A stretch of DNA of 64,000 nt, from assembly GCF_020509005.1 (NCBI RefSeq), contig NC_063018.1, positions 682,001 to 746,000 on the forward strand, written 5' to 3'. Positions 22,146 through 31,951 of this stretch are shown here, piece after piece (the first letter of the stretch is position 1; the number at the start of each line of letters is the position of its first letter). Source of the DNA: Fulvia fulva. Its lineage: Eukaryota > Ascomycota > Dothideomycetes > Mycosphaerellales > Mycosphaerellaceae. Under the pieces are notes generated by a model that did not search any database, had not been told where the DNA came from, and was given only the letters and a program-made list of their open reading frames with translations. The position numbers and the translations under genes are program-made.

Positions 22146-23429
22146 ATGAGTTTCTCACAAATTGGTCTGTCTTCGGACGCCAGCAACGATACTACCGCCG
22201 CTACTGAGACTACAGGCTTCTTGATGGAAGCAGGGCGATGGAGTCCGGTGTGTCTGATCTCACGTTTGATAGAATCCCCAGCTTACAAGCTTTCAGGAAG
22301 ACAAAAAGGTTGTGATCAAGAATGTTTCAATCCCAGAGCCTGGACCAAATCAGTTCCTCATCAAGATTGCTTCAGCATCACTATGTCACAGCGATATCAT
22401 GGCCATCGATGCCGGTCAAACGCACACCCTTGGACATGAAGGTGCTGGCTATATCGAGAAGATCCATCAATCCGTTGAAGGCAAAGGCTTCGCCGTCGGT
22501 GACTCGATTGGCTTCCTCTACATCATAGGTTGCTGCTTTGAGTGCGAGGGGTGCATGATCCATAACACGTAAGTGGTCCTACATTTTCTGGCGATATGCT
22601 AATGGTGATGCTCAGACACTGCATTACTGGCAAACAGCGTGTTCAGGGCTTTACCACTGACGGTTTCTTCGCGGAATATGCTCTCGTTGACTACCCCAAT
22701 TGCATCAAGCTACCGGGATCGATTGATGTGAAGACAGCTTCGCCGATCTTCTGTGCAGGTATAGTAAGTCTCTTGAACTCGTAAATGTTCTTGCCACGAC
22801 CTTATTGACGGTGCGTCAGACTGCCTTCCATGCTGTAGACAGTTCCGAGCTCAAAGAAGGCGACTCGCTCGCCGTGGTCGGCGCTGGAGGTCTTGGTCAG
22901 CTTGCCACGCAAATCGCCAAAGCTATGGGCGTAAAGGTCGTGGCGCTTGATGTGAACGATGGCGCACTTGAGGCATGCAAGAAGCAGGGTGCCGATGCCG
23001 TCTTCAATTCCAAGAACAACCCCGACTATATCGATCAGCTCAAGGAACTCACGAATGGTGGCGTAAGAGCCGCTTGCGTCTTCAGCAATGCCCAAGCAGT
23101 GAGTGTACCCCAAAGCTACCCTAGGCGACCGTGCTGATCAGCAGGCATACGCTGGCGTCCCCTCGATTCTGTGCCTCGGTGGCATCATGATGGTGATCGG
23201 CCTTCCGTATGATCCTATCCCGATATCTACCATGGACTTAGCACTGGGCCGGTACAGGATCAAAGCTGACAACACCGGCATACCACAACGCATGAAGAAA
23301 GCCGTGGAATTCCTCGCGGAGCACAACATCAAACCTGAGGTCGAGCACCGCAAACTCGAGGAGTTAGACGATATGGTCAACGAGATGAGGGCTGGGAAGT
23401 CAATCAAGAGGATGCTGGTAGCGTTCTGA
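22146..23429 (+). CDS. Zinc-dependent alcohol dehydrogenase (MDR family)
   Basis: Five exons: 22146-22247, 22297-22568, 22616-22763, 22820-23098 and 23145-23429, giving 361 residues. All introns are about 46-56 nt with GT-AG ends, and each junction restores the family frame. Catalytic-zinc ligands are seen in LCHSD and LGHEGAG. The structural-zinc lobe reads C-x2-C-x2-C-x6-C, one residue shorter than the common C-x2-C-x2-C-x7-C. The cofactor loop is GAGGLGQLATQIAKAMG, followed by VVALDVN, where Asp suggests NAD(H). This is the yeast ADH/propanol-preferring type. An N-terminal extension of about 35 residues before EDKKVVIKNV is rich in Ser and Thr and not typical; its first exon is the least certain part. 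Confidence 0.9.
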
Positions 23430-23733
23430 TACGGATAGTATGACGATGGCAGTGGTATCTTTGAACATGCAGCTACTCCAGAACGCCCAAATGCAAACCA
23501 TCTTCGTCCCAGGTGCCGCTAATCATGCATCTATCGTACAGACACAGAGAGAGACCTTATACCCTCGCCCTCCTCGCCTCAAGCACAGATCTTAGTCCTC
23601 CGGTATTCAGCCTCTGCGGCATTTGACATATCGTATTGTCTTGCTGCGGCGAGTCTGCTCTGCTCGCATACCTATCACCACGCTCACATCAGCACACTAC
23701 ACCAACCACGACACCCTCAGCAGTAGAGCCGAC

Positions 23734-24081
23734 CTACATCTTCGCATCCCTCCTCGCCTGCCCCAGCACCTTCTCCGCGCTCGCCACAAGCTTCTCCTGA
23801 CTCCTCCTCTGCTCCTCGTCCGGCGGCACCTCAGAATCGTAATACATCTCCCCAAACAACTTCACCGCTTGCTCCGCGTGGTATACATAATCGTCAGGTG
23901 AATGTGCTAGAATCATATGGCAAGAGGCTTTATGTAGAAAGCCGACTCGAGGGTCATTGACGAGTCTCCTTGAGATGGCATTCGCTTCGTCAAACCGTTC
24001 AGCCTCGAAGTATTCCCATGCTCGCGTACAGTGTTGCTCGAAGTATTGGCCAAGGGGACTTAGGGCGCTGGTTGGGATCAT
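23734..24081 (-). CDS. Small helical hypothetical protein
   Basis: Single exon, 115 residues, ATG at 24081. The sequence is strongly helical and amphipathic with alternating acidic and basic residues, and has a TPR-like rhythm in the first half (AWEYFEAERFDEANAISRRL, then GFLHKASCHMILA). Such short TPR-like proteins often occur as lineage-specific hypotheticals in filamentous fungi. There is no signal peptide or membrane segment. The codon use looks like its neighbours, which supports a real gene. No function is assigned. Confidence 0.6.
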   Translation of the reverse strand: MIPTSALSPLGQYFEQHCTRAWEYFEAERFDEANAISRRLVNDPRVGFLHKASCHMILAHSPDDYVYHAEQAVKLFGEMYYDSEVPPDEEQRRSQEKLVASAEKVLGQARRDAKM

Positions 24082-24916
24082 GTCGTGTTGATGGTACTGC
24101 AGCTTCGGCTGCTAGCGAGGTGCGTGCATGTCAAGTGTGTCAAGTGGAGAAAGGGTGTGATGTGAGGTGGTTGCGGCATCTTGAGGGAGTGGTTAGGATT
24201 ATGGAAGGTTCCACCGATTGCCTGTCGCGTGCCGGGCGTGTGTCGCACGACACGCTGATCGTGGATCTGTACGACTGAAGACTGGTTTGACAGGGTCTGG
24301 ATGTTATCTTTCGCGCGAAGAAGTAAACATTGCGGCTGACATTCCACGACAAGGTGATGACGTACTACATCATGGCGTTGTTGTTTCGCGTCGGCTTGCT
24401 CTCGTCATTCGTGGATGCTGTTTCGTGATACCTTGGCATTCTTGCTGCGTAGTTTGACTGGCTGAGAAGGGATGTGTTGATGCTGTCGCCTGCGATTCTG
24501 CTGTGCCACGTCACCGAGCTGACATTTTGACTAGGTCAACCCAGGTGAGTGATGTTGGCCGATGGACCTTGTTCAGCCACCGTCAAGATGAACTGTCGAT
24601 CAACGTAGTTGCTGCGCCGCAAACTCATGTGCTTGATGACACGAGTTCTGCCACGATGGTCGGAGGGCCAATGCCGCATGTGAGGTAGGGTGGCCCTTCA
24701 TCTGCTGGAAACCTTTCCGAAACGCCGCTTGACTGGTATGTGGTCGTTGGTCGTCGATTGTACAGACTGGTCAGCGGTGTTGTCGCCAATCCGGGAGGTC
24801 ACTCAAACTTGTGGAGGCAATGCCCGCGGATTAGAGGAGAAGACCAGCTGGCGATGATTAGACTGCTCGACCTCTGGCCAGCTCATGGTATGTTCTTTCA
24901 TCCTAAGTAGGATATG
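24082..24916. other. Intergenic
   Basis: Upstream side of the small helical gene at 23734-24081. Nothing further is recognised. Confidence 0.35.
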
Positions 24917-25216
24917 TTAGCATGACCTTCCATCAACCCACACGGTCGATAGAAGACTGACTGTGCTCTGGCCATCACTTCGGCGATGCCTTGTCCTGCT
25001 CCAGAGAGATTCGCTAGATGGGTGCTTGTCCAGCCACATCAGAAGCCAACTTCCTCTCCAGGTCTTCTCCGATGGTAAGTGGTCGTGTTGCTCATTGCTC
25101 TCGAAAGCTGCCTTCATGGAGGCATCCTGCTGGCACTTCTTGCTGGCCTCGAAGGTCTTGGTGTGCTTCGGCATTTTATCGAGTGGTACTGGATACGTGA
25201 GTGGTGCTGCGAACAT
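24917..25216 (-). CDS. Weak small ORF, unclassified
   Basis: An open frame of 99 codons. From the in-frame Met at about 25174 (MPKHTKTFEASKKC) it shows G/C-ending codons and a charged, helical composition, then a Trp-rich stretch (TWRGSWLLMWLDKH). The last 30 residues look random. It could be a small gene, a decayed exon, or chance. No homology is recognised. Confidence 0.27.
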   Translation of the reverse strand: MFAAPLTYPVPLDKMPKHTKTFEASKKCQQDASMKAAFESNEQHDHLPSEKTWRGSWLLMWLDKHPSSESLWSRTRHRRSDGQSTVSLLSTVWVDGRSC

Positions 25217-25456
25217 TGCGATGTCTTTTGTAGTACGGAAAGTGACCGGTTGCTAGGTAATGATGGGAAGACCTGTTCTTGCCTACCTTTTGCGGCGGAC
25301 ACGACAGAAGATACATGTATGCTCTCCCAGTACCACGTCTGGAAGCGCCCATAGCCACGGATATCGAGACATGCATACCCCAAGTCGGGGCACGCAAATT
25401 GGTTGTGAGGCACATGATGTAAATGTACACCCTGTGCCCCAAGGTAGGTAGGACGA

Positions 25457-25687
25457 TCATGAGGAGGTTGTGTCGCTGGTGGTGAGACGGTCAGAGAAGT
25501 CACGGAAGAAGACAGCCGATGCATCATGCATCTCGATACTGCCGATGTTATCCGGTCGGAGGATTGTGATTGATATAGTGTGCCGTACAACGGCTTCTGC
25601 TTGAAATGGTCTTCCGTATTCAAGCTCCAGCTGGACCTCGGGAAGTCGCTTCACTTCGACTCCCACACACCAGAATGCCGACCCCAT
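25457..25687 (-). CDS. Possible small protein, unclassified
   Basis: Single open frame of 76 codons starting at 25687, divergent from the phosphotransferase gene at 25807 and 119 bp away from it. The sequence looks like a folded beta-rich peptide (VQLELEYGRPFQAEAVV, then ISITI and SIEMHDASAVFF) with coding-like third positions. It has no signal peptide and no known motif. It could be a complete small gene or the last exon of a lost one. Confidence 0.38.
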   Translation of the reverse strand: MGSAFWCVGVEVKRLPEVQLELEYGRPFQAEAVVRHTISITILRPDNIGSIEMHDASAVFFRDFSDRLTTSDTTSS

Positions 25688-25806
25688 TGGATCTTGTCGT
25701 AGGCGTGTGAGAGGTAAGCGACTGGGTATCTTTTATTCTTAATCTTGATCACGATTGTCCTTCTCTATGGTCATCCTCACAGCGTCGTGAGCATACACCA
25801 CCCACC

Positions 25807-26946
25807 ATGGCGGGCGAAGTCAGGCAGCCGATCAATCAGGCGTCACTCGAGCGATATCTGGAGAAGAACCTACCCGAGATCAAGCTCCCGTTAGAGCTCA
25901 AGCAGTTCGGCTTTGGGCAGAGTAACCCAACATACCAGGTCACAGACTCTACCAAGAAGAAGTATGTCCTGCGCAAGAAGCCACCAGGGAAGCTGCTTTC
26001 CAAGACAGCACACCGAGTGGACCGCGAATACCAGATCATCCATGCGCTCGAGGAGACCCATGTACCAGTGCCAAAGGCATACATCCTCTGCGAAGATGAT
26101 GGTGTCATCGAAACTCCCTTCTACATCATGGAGTGCCTTGAGGGCCGCTTCATCGACAACTCCGCCATACCAGACGTGAGCGCCCACGACCGGAGAGAGA
26201 TGTGGCGCGATGCGATACGGAAACTCGCGAAGCTCCATTGCGTGAATGTGAAAGATGTTGGACTCGAGAAGTTTGGCAAGCCGAATGGCTTCTACAAGAG
26301 ACAGCTCAGGACATTTTCAAGTCTGGGACAAGATCAGGGCTCTGCCAAGGATAAAGAGACGGGCGAGGAGGTTGGACAGCTGCCACACTTCAACGAGTTC
26401 CTAGAGTTCTTTGGTCAGGAGCAGAGCCAGCCGTATGATCGAGGGGTTCTGTTCCATGGAGACTACAAGATTGACAACCTTGTTTTTCACAAAACTGAGC
26501 CGCGTGTGATCGGGATACTCGATTGGGAGATGGCTACAGTCGGGCACCCTCTAGCAGACTTGACGAACCTCACACAGCCATGGACAATCTCGAGAGCGAC
26601 ACCCTCGTGGCCACGAAAGCATGGTGATGAGGCATTCCTTGACTCTTCGGATCCAAAGTCCAATGCGAAACAATACCCTGGTCTGCCCACTAAGGAAGAA
26701 TGCGTCAAGTGGTACGAGGAAGATGTTGGCTTCAAAATTAGCGAGAAAGATTTGGCATGGGCAACAGCATTTGCTCTATTCCGAGACAGCATCATTTTCC
26801 AGGGCATTGCTGCACGATGTGCCACAAGACAGGCGAGTTCGGCGCAGGCACAATCGTACGCGAAGGAGCGAGGACCTTTTGCAGAGATGGCTTGGGAGAA
26901 GGTCAAAGAGGCGAAGAATAAATTGAGCAGTCAGTCGAAGTTGTAG
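25807..26946 (+). CDS. APH-fold phosphotransferase, ACAD10/11 N-terminal type
   Basis: Intronless, 379 residues, with a strong start context (CACCATGG). It has the aminoglycoside-phosphotransferase/choline-kinase fold: KKKYVLRKKPPGKLL supplies the ATP lysine, the Brenner motif is HGDYKIDN at 217-224 (catalytic D219), and the metal Asp is D239 in LDWEMATVGHP. The LRKKPPG and LDWEMAT(V/L)GHPLADL signatures belong to the kinase domain that is fused to acyl-CoA dehydrogenase in ACAD10/ACAD11. In animals those enzymes phosphorylate and eliminate 4-hydroxy acyl-CoAs. Here the kinase stands alone, as is common in fungi. The tail ends Ser-Lys-Leu (SQSKL), a canonical PTS1, so peroxisomal targeting is expected. 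Confidence 0.9.
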   Translation: MAGEVRQPINQASLERYLEKNLPEIKLPLELKQFGFGQSNPTYQVTDSTKKKYVLRKKPPGKLLSKTAHRVDREYQIIHALEETHVPVPKAYILCEDDGVIETPFYIMECLEGRFIDNSAIPDVSAHDRREMWRDAIRKLAKLHCVNVKDVGLEKFGKPNGFYKRQLRTFSSLGQDQGSAKDKETGEEVGQLPHFNEFLEFFGQEQSQPYDRGVLFHGDYKIDNLVFHKTEPRVIGILDWEMATVGHPLADLTNLTQPWTISRATPSWPRKHGDEAFLDSSDPKSNAKQYPGLPTKEECVKWYEEDVGFKISEKDLAWATAFALFRDSIIFQGIAARCATRQASSAQAQSYAKERGPFAEMAWEKVKEAKNKLSSQSKL

Positions 26947-27295
26947 GCACTGAATACAGAGGGTGCACCACCGCGATCAACGCTACTCTCAATCTAACAC
27001 CAAGCAGGTAGGTATCCAGTCATGACGCTACATACATTGATGCAGTCAGCAACATTCAGCCGTTCGGTAGTCACTCATAATACTAGCTCGGCGACTCCAA
27101 TACGAACAAATTAAAAGCAGCTCTCCAGCGGGAACCTGCAGCCATGCGTGCTGTACCCTCGCTGGGGTGCAGCGCCCCCGCTACGCCAACGACAACGACG
27201 TGGCACAGCAATCACGACGCGTTTGTTGCAATCTTTGAGAACATCGACTGAAAGCTCTCTGCAATCCACATACACTCGCTAGACCAGGCAGAAGT
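26947..27295. other. Intergenic
   Basis: 3' flank of the phosphotransferase gene and promoter of the next gene; nothing else is seen. Confidence 0.4.
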
Positions 27296-28514
27296 ATGGA
27301 TCAATCGGATATCAGTCGCCTCCGCGATCTGATTTACAGGAAGGATGAGCTCAGCGGCCTCATCTCAAAGGATGAAAACAGCCTCCTGGAGCTTCGCAAT
27401 CAGATGAGCGATCGCCGAGCCACTCTTCAACATGTCGAGAAGCAACTTGCTGAAATGTTGGCGTTCAAGGTCAGTCCCATCTCATGCTCCGCTCCGCTCA
27501 TATGACTCGTCGGAGATACTGATATGCTTCCAGCCTGTACAGCCACAGCAGAAAGGCAGTGTGTCCTCGCCTGCTGAAAGCGACTCCATCGCTGTCACTC
27601 CAGCTCCTGGGCCCACCCGCACGATATCGACGTCGAAGTCTCCATCTCCCGATAGCCAACAACACGCCACCGTCCCGACCAAACAGATCGCTCCTCGCCC
27701 TGACCTCCAAAGACACGACGACCCCCTGAAAGACCCTTCAGACTACATCAAATCCATCGATTACGTGAAAGAAAAGAACAACGACAGACGCCTAATGCTC
27801 CACCGCGACCTCCCAATGATCGTCCGCCTGGAAGACGGCTGGAACGAGATATGGTGCCACGTCTGCGGCGCAAACGCCTCCAGCCGAGGCAACGCCGCCG
27901 ATGGGGTCGTCCCTTTCCAGGGCGTGTATGGCTTGCATTGCCACATAGCGTCGATGCATGGTGTGGCAGGAAAGAAAACTTTCGTGAAGGATCTCTGGAA
28001 GATTTGTGGGAGGTATTTGCTTAGCGAGAAAGAGGTGCGGAAGCTGAGGCAGTGGAAGGTGACGGTGAAGATTCAGAGCAGCGGCAGCAATGGGCTGAGG
28101 GGCAAAGGGAAAGCGGAGCTTCCTGCTCCTGCTCCTGCGGCGAACGATGTGGGGGATGAGGAGATTATGAATGAGTATGACTCTAGCGATGAGGAAGATG
28201 CAGTGGCGGCGCCGGGATATTTGGGTCATATTCTGCAGGAGCAGACTCACTTGACGGGAGCAGTGGCACTGACTAACCACCAGAATGGGTTCACGCCAGT
28301 GAACGGCAATACAGCAATCAGTACTGACAGTGGCTACGGGTCGAAGTCATCGCCAACGAAGCGTGCAGCGGAGAGCGAGACGAGCAGTGTGTTGGAAGAC
28401 TCTGGTGGTGATGGCGTTGCGGAGCGGGTCAAGAGGCATCGTCGAACGGAGACGCCACGTCGCTCGTACACGGATCACTTCGAGTATGGGGACATGGGCG
28501 AGGAGACATTCTGA
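27296..28514 (+). CDS. Coiled-coil protein with a zinc-finger-like C2H2 motif
   Basis: Two exons, 27296-27469 and 27534-28514, with a 64-nt intron (GTCAGT donor, TTCCAG acceptor); 384 residues. The first 58 residues form a short coiled coil (RLRDLIYRKDELSGLISKDE, then QMSDRRATLQHVEKQLAEML). After a disordered Ser/Pro/Thr linker comes a conserved-looking core: WNEIWCHVCGAN, a loop of about 20 residues, then GLHCHIASMHG, giving Cys-x2-Cys and His-x-His-x4-His that could bind zinc, followed by a helical basic segment. The C-terminal 120 residues are disordered, acidic then basic (VKRHRR), which may be a nuclear signal. It resembles unnamed fungal nuclear proteins. A chromatin or transcription role is inference. 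Confidence 0.72.
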
Positions 28515-28823
28515 AAAGAGCTTACTGGATCGAAGCATGAGGAGGACCAGGTAGTATAGGGAGATACTGCCACCCAAGCCGTAGATATACAACAGAATGT
28601 TTAGCGGAGAACTCACGTCGTTCGCATTCGCTTCCTTCAGGTAAGCGCAGGCTGCAGTATTCATTCAGGCGCTATGGTGTCTGCCATTGTGCTACCAACA
28701 GCAGGCAGCCGTCAAGAGAGTTTTACAGCTCTGTCGAGTGAGGATATTTACAGGGCGGTATAAGTCGTGTTTCATGTTTCTGGTGATCAGGCACTCACCA
28801 CCTCACATCAGCAACCTCTAATC
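28515..28823. other. Intergenic
   Basis: Promoter of the V-ATPase proteolipid gene and 3' flank of the zinc-finger-like gene; nothing further is seen. Confidence 0.4.
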
Positions 28824-29500
28824 ATGGCAGACGACTTCATGCCCAGTGACCTCTGGCAAGTTCAACCCTCCAGGACCCATCCCGTCGCTAACCTGACATC
28901 GAAAGTCCCGCATACGCAGTCCGTCACCTTCAAACCCTCCCTCATGCTTGACCTAACCATCACCACCACAGCCCCTCTTCTCCGCCCTCGGCTGCGTCGC
29001 AGCAATCGTCTTCTCCTCCTTCGGCGCCGCGTACGGCACGGCCAAGTCGAGCGCCGGGACCTTCTCCGCCGGCGTCCTACACCCAGACATTGGCGTTCGC
29101 GCGCTTCTCCCTACCGTCTTCTCGGGCATCTTGGCAATCTACGGCCTTGTGAGCTCCGTTCTAATCGCAAACCATATCCAGGTGGAGCTCCCGCTCTACA
29201 CAGCGTTGGTGAACTTGGGTAGTGGGCTTGCGGTGGGATTGTGTAGTCTTGCGGCCGGGTTTGCGATTGGGATTGTGGGTGATGCAGGCATCCGGGCTGT
29301 GAGTATGCAGGGGAGGATGTTTGTTAGCATGGTATTGGTTTTGATTTTCGCGGAGGTCTTGGGTACGTTGAGATTCATAAGAGGTTTAAGGCGGGTTGGA
29401 CGCTGACCTGAGTGCAGGATTGTATGGTTTGATTGTCGCGCTTATTGTCGATACGAGGGCGAGTTTGGCGAATCCGCAGGTGATGTGTAGGGCGAGGTGA
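28824..29500 (+). CDS. VMA11: V-type ATPase proteolipid subunit (c/c-prime, Vma11-like)
   Basis: Four exons: 28824-28855, 28906-28918 (13 nt), 28972-29362 and 29418-29500, giving 172 residues. The first intron begins GCAAGT instead of GT; splicing at GC-AG yields SDLCPAYAP, exactly the conserved proteolipid N-terminus, and no GT-AG alternative does. Four transmembrane helices follow, with GAAYGTAKS in helix 1 and the proton-carrying Glu in helix 4 (IFAEVLGLYGLIVAL, across the last junction). Subunits c, c' and c'' form the rotor ring that moves protons into vacuole and Golgi. The divergent sequence and the slightly long C-terminus fit the c' paralog better than c, but the two are hard to separate by eye. 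Confidence 0.88.
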
Positions 29501-30335
29501 ACGTGCAGGCCCGAAGCGTAGATAGATAGTTGCTCTCTATGTTAGTTCCTCAATAAGGGCCGATGGTCACACGAGAGAAAAGAAAAGACCTTACCGTCGG
29601 TACATCACATCTTTGGCGCTACAGAGGCCATGAGCCTGCAGAAGAGTGCCTTTTGTCCCCCTCGAACGCAATTTCTGACAGTCAATTTGGGCGAGGATTG
29701 CGTTTCTTGCAATGTTATGTCACCGTATGTGCTCGTCTTCGTGCTGTGTGTGATCGGGCCGTACGACTTCAATCACTTTGGTTGTAATTCCAACGTAGAT
29801 CTGCCGAGTGTAAACCTATTGTCGCGAGCCATTGTCGGCAGCTGCACCGTCTGATGGAATGTTCCAAGGTTTGCGGAGCAACTTTTGATGACAGCGGAGA
29901 CGTTGTCTTGCCAGAGACAGCGGGGCATCTTCATGCTCGTATAGGCTGATGCGCCACAACATCGTACGCAAAACTGCACGATCTGAGCGAGACTGCGGAG
30001 GCGGATGTCGAGGTGAATGCTGTTGCCTGTGTAGGTCGAGAATCACATGCTCGCTCGATATCGATTTCGTTCCATCGCGTGGCCAACATTGAGGTGGCTT
30101 TGCAGGGGGCCAGCTGCGCCACTCCAATCGAAGAGTGACGTCAGTGCGTGTTTTGTGCGGCGGGCAAGAACCACCGACCGCGAAAGTAGCTCACCTGCTT
30201 AAAACCAACTTGCCTGACCAGCTTTCTCTTGCATTCTTCTCATACATCAACTGCTCCATCCACGACCACCACCACCTCTTCACCATTCAACCAACCAAAC
30301 TCGAACCAAACCACACACAACAGCAAGCAACCGTC
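29501..30335. other. Intergenic
   Basis: Contains the 3' flank of the V-ATPase gene and the promoter and CA-rich 5' UTR of the RRM gene (30240-30335). No convincing gene on either strand. Confidence 0.4.
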
Positions 30336-31327
30336 ATGTCGAACACTGTCCACGTCAAGGGCATTAGCTCCCAGACCAGCGAGAAGGAAGTCCGCGACTT
30401 CTTCAGCTTCTGGTAGGTTCATGCTCCATTGCACTCTACCCCGCAGCATACTGACCTTTCTCCAGTGGCAAGATCCAGTCTCTCTCCGTCAAGCCAGAGT
30501 CCAGCGGCACCGACTCGACACAGTCTGCCACCGTCACATTCGAGAAGGAAACCGCAGCCAAGACCGCCCTCCTCCTGGATAACACCCAGCTCGGTCCCGC
30601 TCAGGTTCACGTCTCCGCTGCTCAGTCCCTCGACCAGATCGCCGGCGAGAAGGCCACCGGTGCCTCCGAAGATGAGCATGACCTCGCCCAAGAAGACAAG
30701 CCACGTGCCCGTGTCGCAGCAGAGATGCTCGCACAAGGCTACACACTCAGCGACCAGGTCATCCAGCGTGCCATTGCCCTCGACCAGCAACACGGCATCA
30801 GCAACCGCTTCACCTCGACTCTGCAGCAGTGGGACCAGAAGTTGAAGGTCACTGAGCGTGCTCAGCAAGCCGACAAGAGCTACGGCATCTCGCAGCGTGC
30901 CGATGCCGGCTGGAGAGGTTTGAACTCATACTTCGAGAAGGCTCTCGAGACCCCGACCGGCCAGAAGCTCCGCGCGTTCTACGACCAGGGTCAGAAGCAG
31001 GTCCTCGATGTCCACAACGAGGCCAAGCACCTCCAGTCTCTCAAGGCTGGCAAAGACGGCAAGCCAGAGAAGGTTGACGGCTCATCCGACCGCACTCAAT
31101 GCAAGTGCCAGGCCGACGCTGGTGTCTGCCAGTGTGCTCCAGGCAAGTGCGCGTGCACAAGCTGCAGCAAGAACCCAGACACCACTGTGCCTGTCGATGC
31201 CGAGAAGGCGGAGCTCGAGAAGGTCGACGATCAGGGCCACACCAAGTGCAACTGCGCCGGCAACGACAGCAAGTGCGCTTGCAAGCCAGGCCAGTGCAAG
31301 TGCGCCAGCTGCCCAAAGGCATCGTAG
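30336..31327 (+). CDS. vip1: Vip1-like RRM protein with duplicated metallothionein-like tail
   Basis: Two exons, 30336-30412 and 30466-31327, with a 53-nt intron; 312 residues. The N-terminus is an RNA-recognition motif: VHVKGISSQTSEKEVRDFF (RNP2 side) and a SATVTFEKETAAKTAL strand-helix (RNP1 side, aromatic weak). Residues 90-225 are helical, with AEMLAQGYTLSDQVI and the GISNRF and SYFEKAL segments typical of fungal Vip1-like proteins. The C-terminus then has two cysteine blocks at 238-259 and 287-308, each with seven Cys spaced C-x-C-x6-C-x-C-x4-C-x-C-x2-C. This is the layout of small fungal copper metallothioneins with slightly longer spacers. A charged linker of 27 residues separates the blocks. 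The RRM part is confident; metal binding by the tail is inferred from the spacing. Confidence 0.92.
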
Positions 31328-31951
31328 GTGTCTGAGTCAGATCAGCGATACAGGCTTGTCTTCGATGGCGTTGAGGGAAGGATGAGGAGAATCAGGGAAA
31401 GGTGACGAAACTTTCATGAAGGCATTAAGAATGCGTGTACTAGTATGATGCGAGGCGTTGGCGGAAAGGCCATCCCCGCGCTATGAGGAATGACCCAGCG
31501 ACTCAGTAGTGATACCAAATAGCGAAAAGCAGTACTTTGATATGACAAAGCACTGGCAGCTACTTTGACCTTATATCTCACTGGCTCCCGAAACTTGCTC
31601 AATACAACCCGTGATCTGCAGGGACTGTGATGGTTCAGCACCAAGATTGACATCATCCGCCTGTGTGCCACAGATTGTCCGGTCGACTTCACTTCCTACA
31701 TTGACCTTGGCTTTTCTGGGTGGCATGCTTGCCATTGACCAGGTATTGCATGTCTGAGCGAGTGAGCCTTGAGGAGCTGATGGTAGAATACCTTCACAAA
31801 TGGTACTGCATCTTTCTCAGCTAGTACGATGTGTATGAGCTGCCCAATACTCGACCCGGCTTCAGCGAGATATGTTACAGTGATAATGTGTTTGTAGAAC
31901 ACATTGTATGAGATTGCGCAACACGCACAGAGCTCTTCATGTTCCCTGTCT
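31328..31951. other. Intergenic between convergent genes
   Basis: 3' flanks of the RRM gene (plus) and the sulfotransferase-like gene (minus). No coding signal recognised. Confidence 0.4.

Noticed and set aside
16558..26946. Secondary-metabolite biosynthetic cluster
   Set aside because: Tailoring-type enzymes are present, but no PKS, NRPS, terpene cyclase, prenyltransferase, pathway regulator or transporter is seen.
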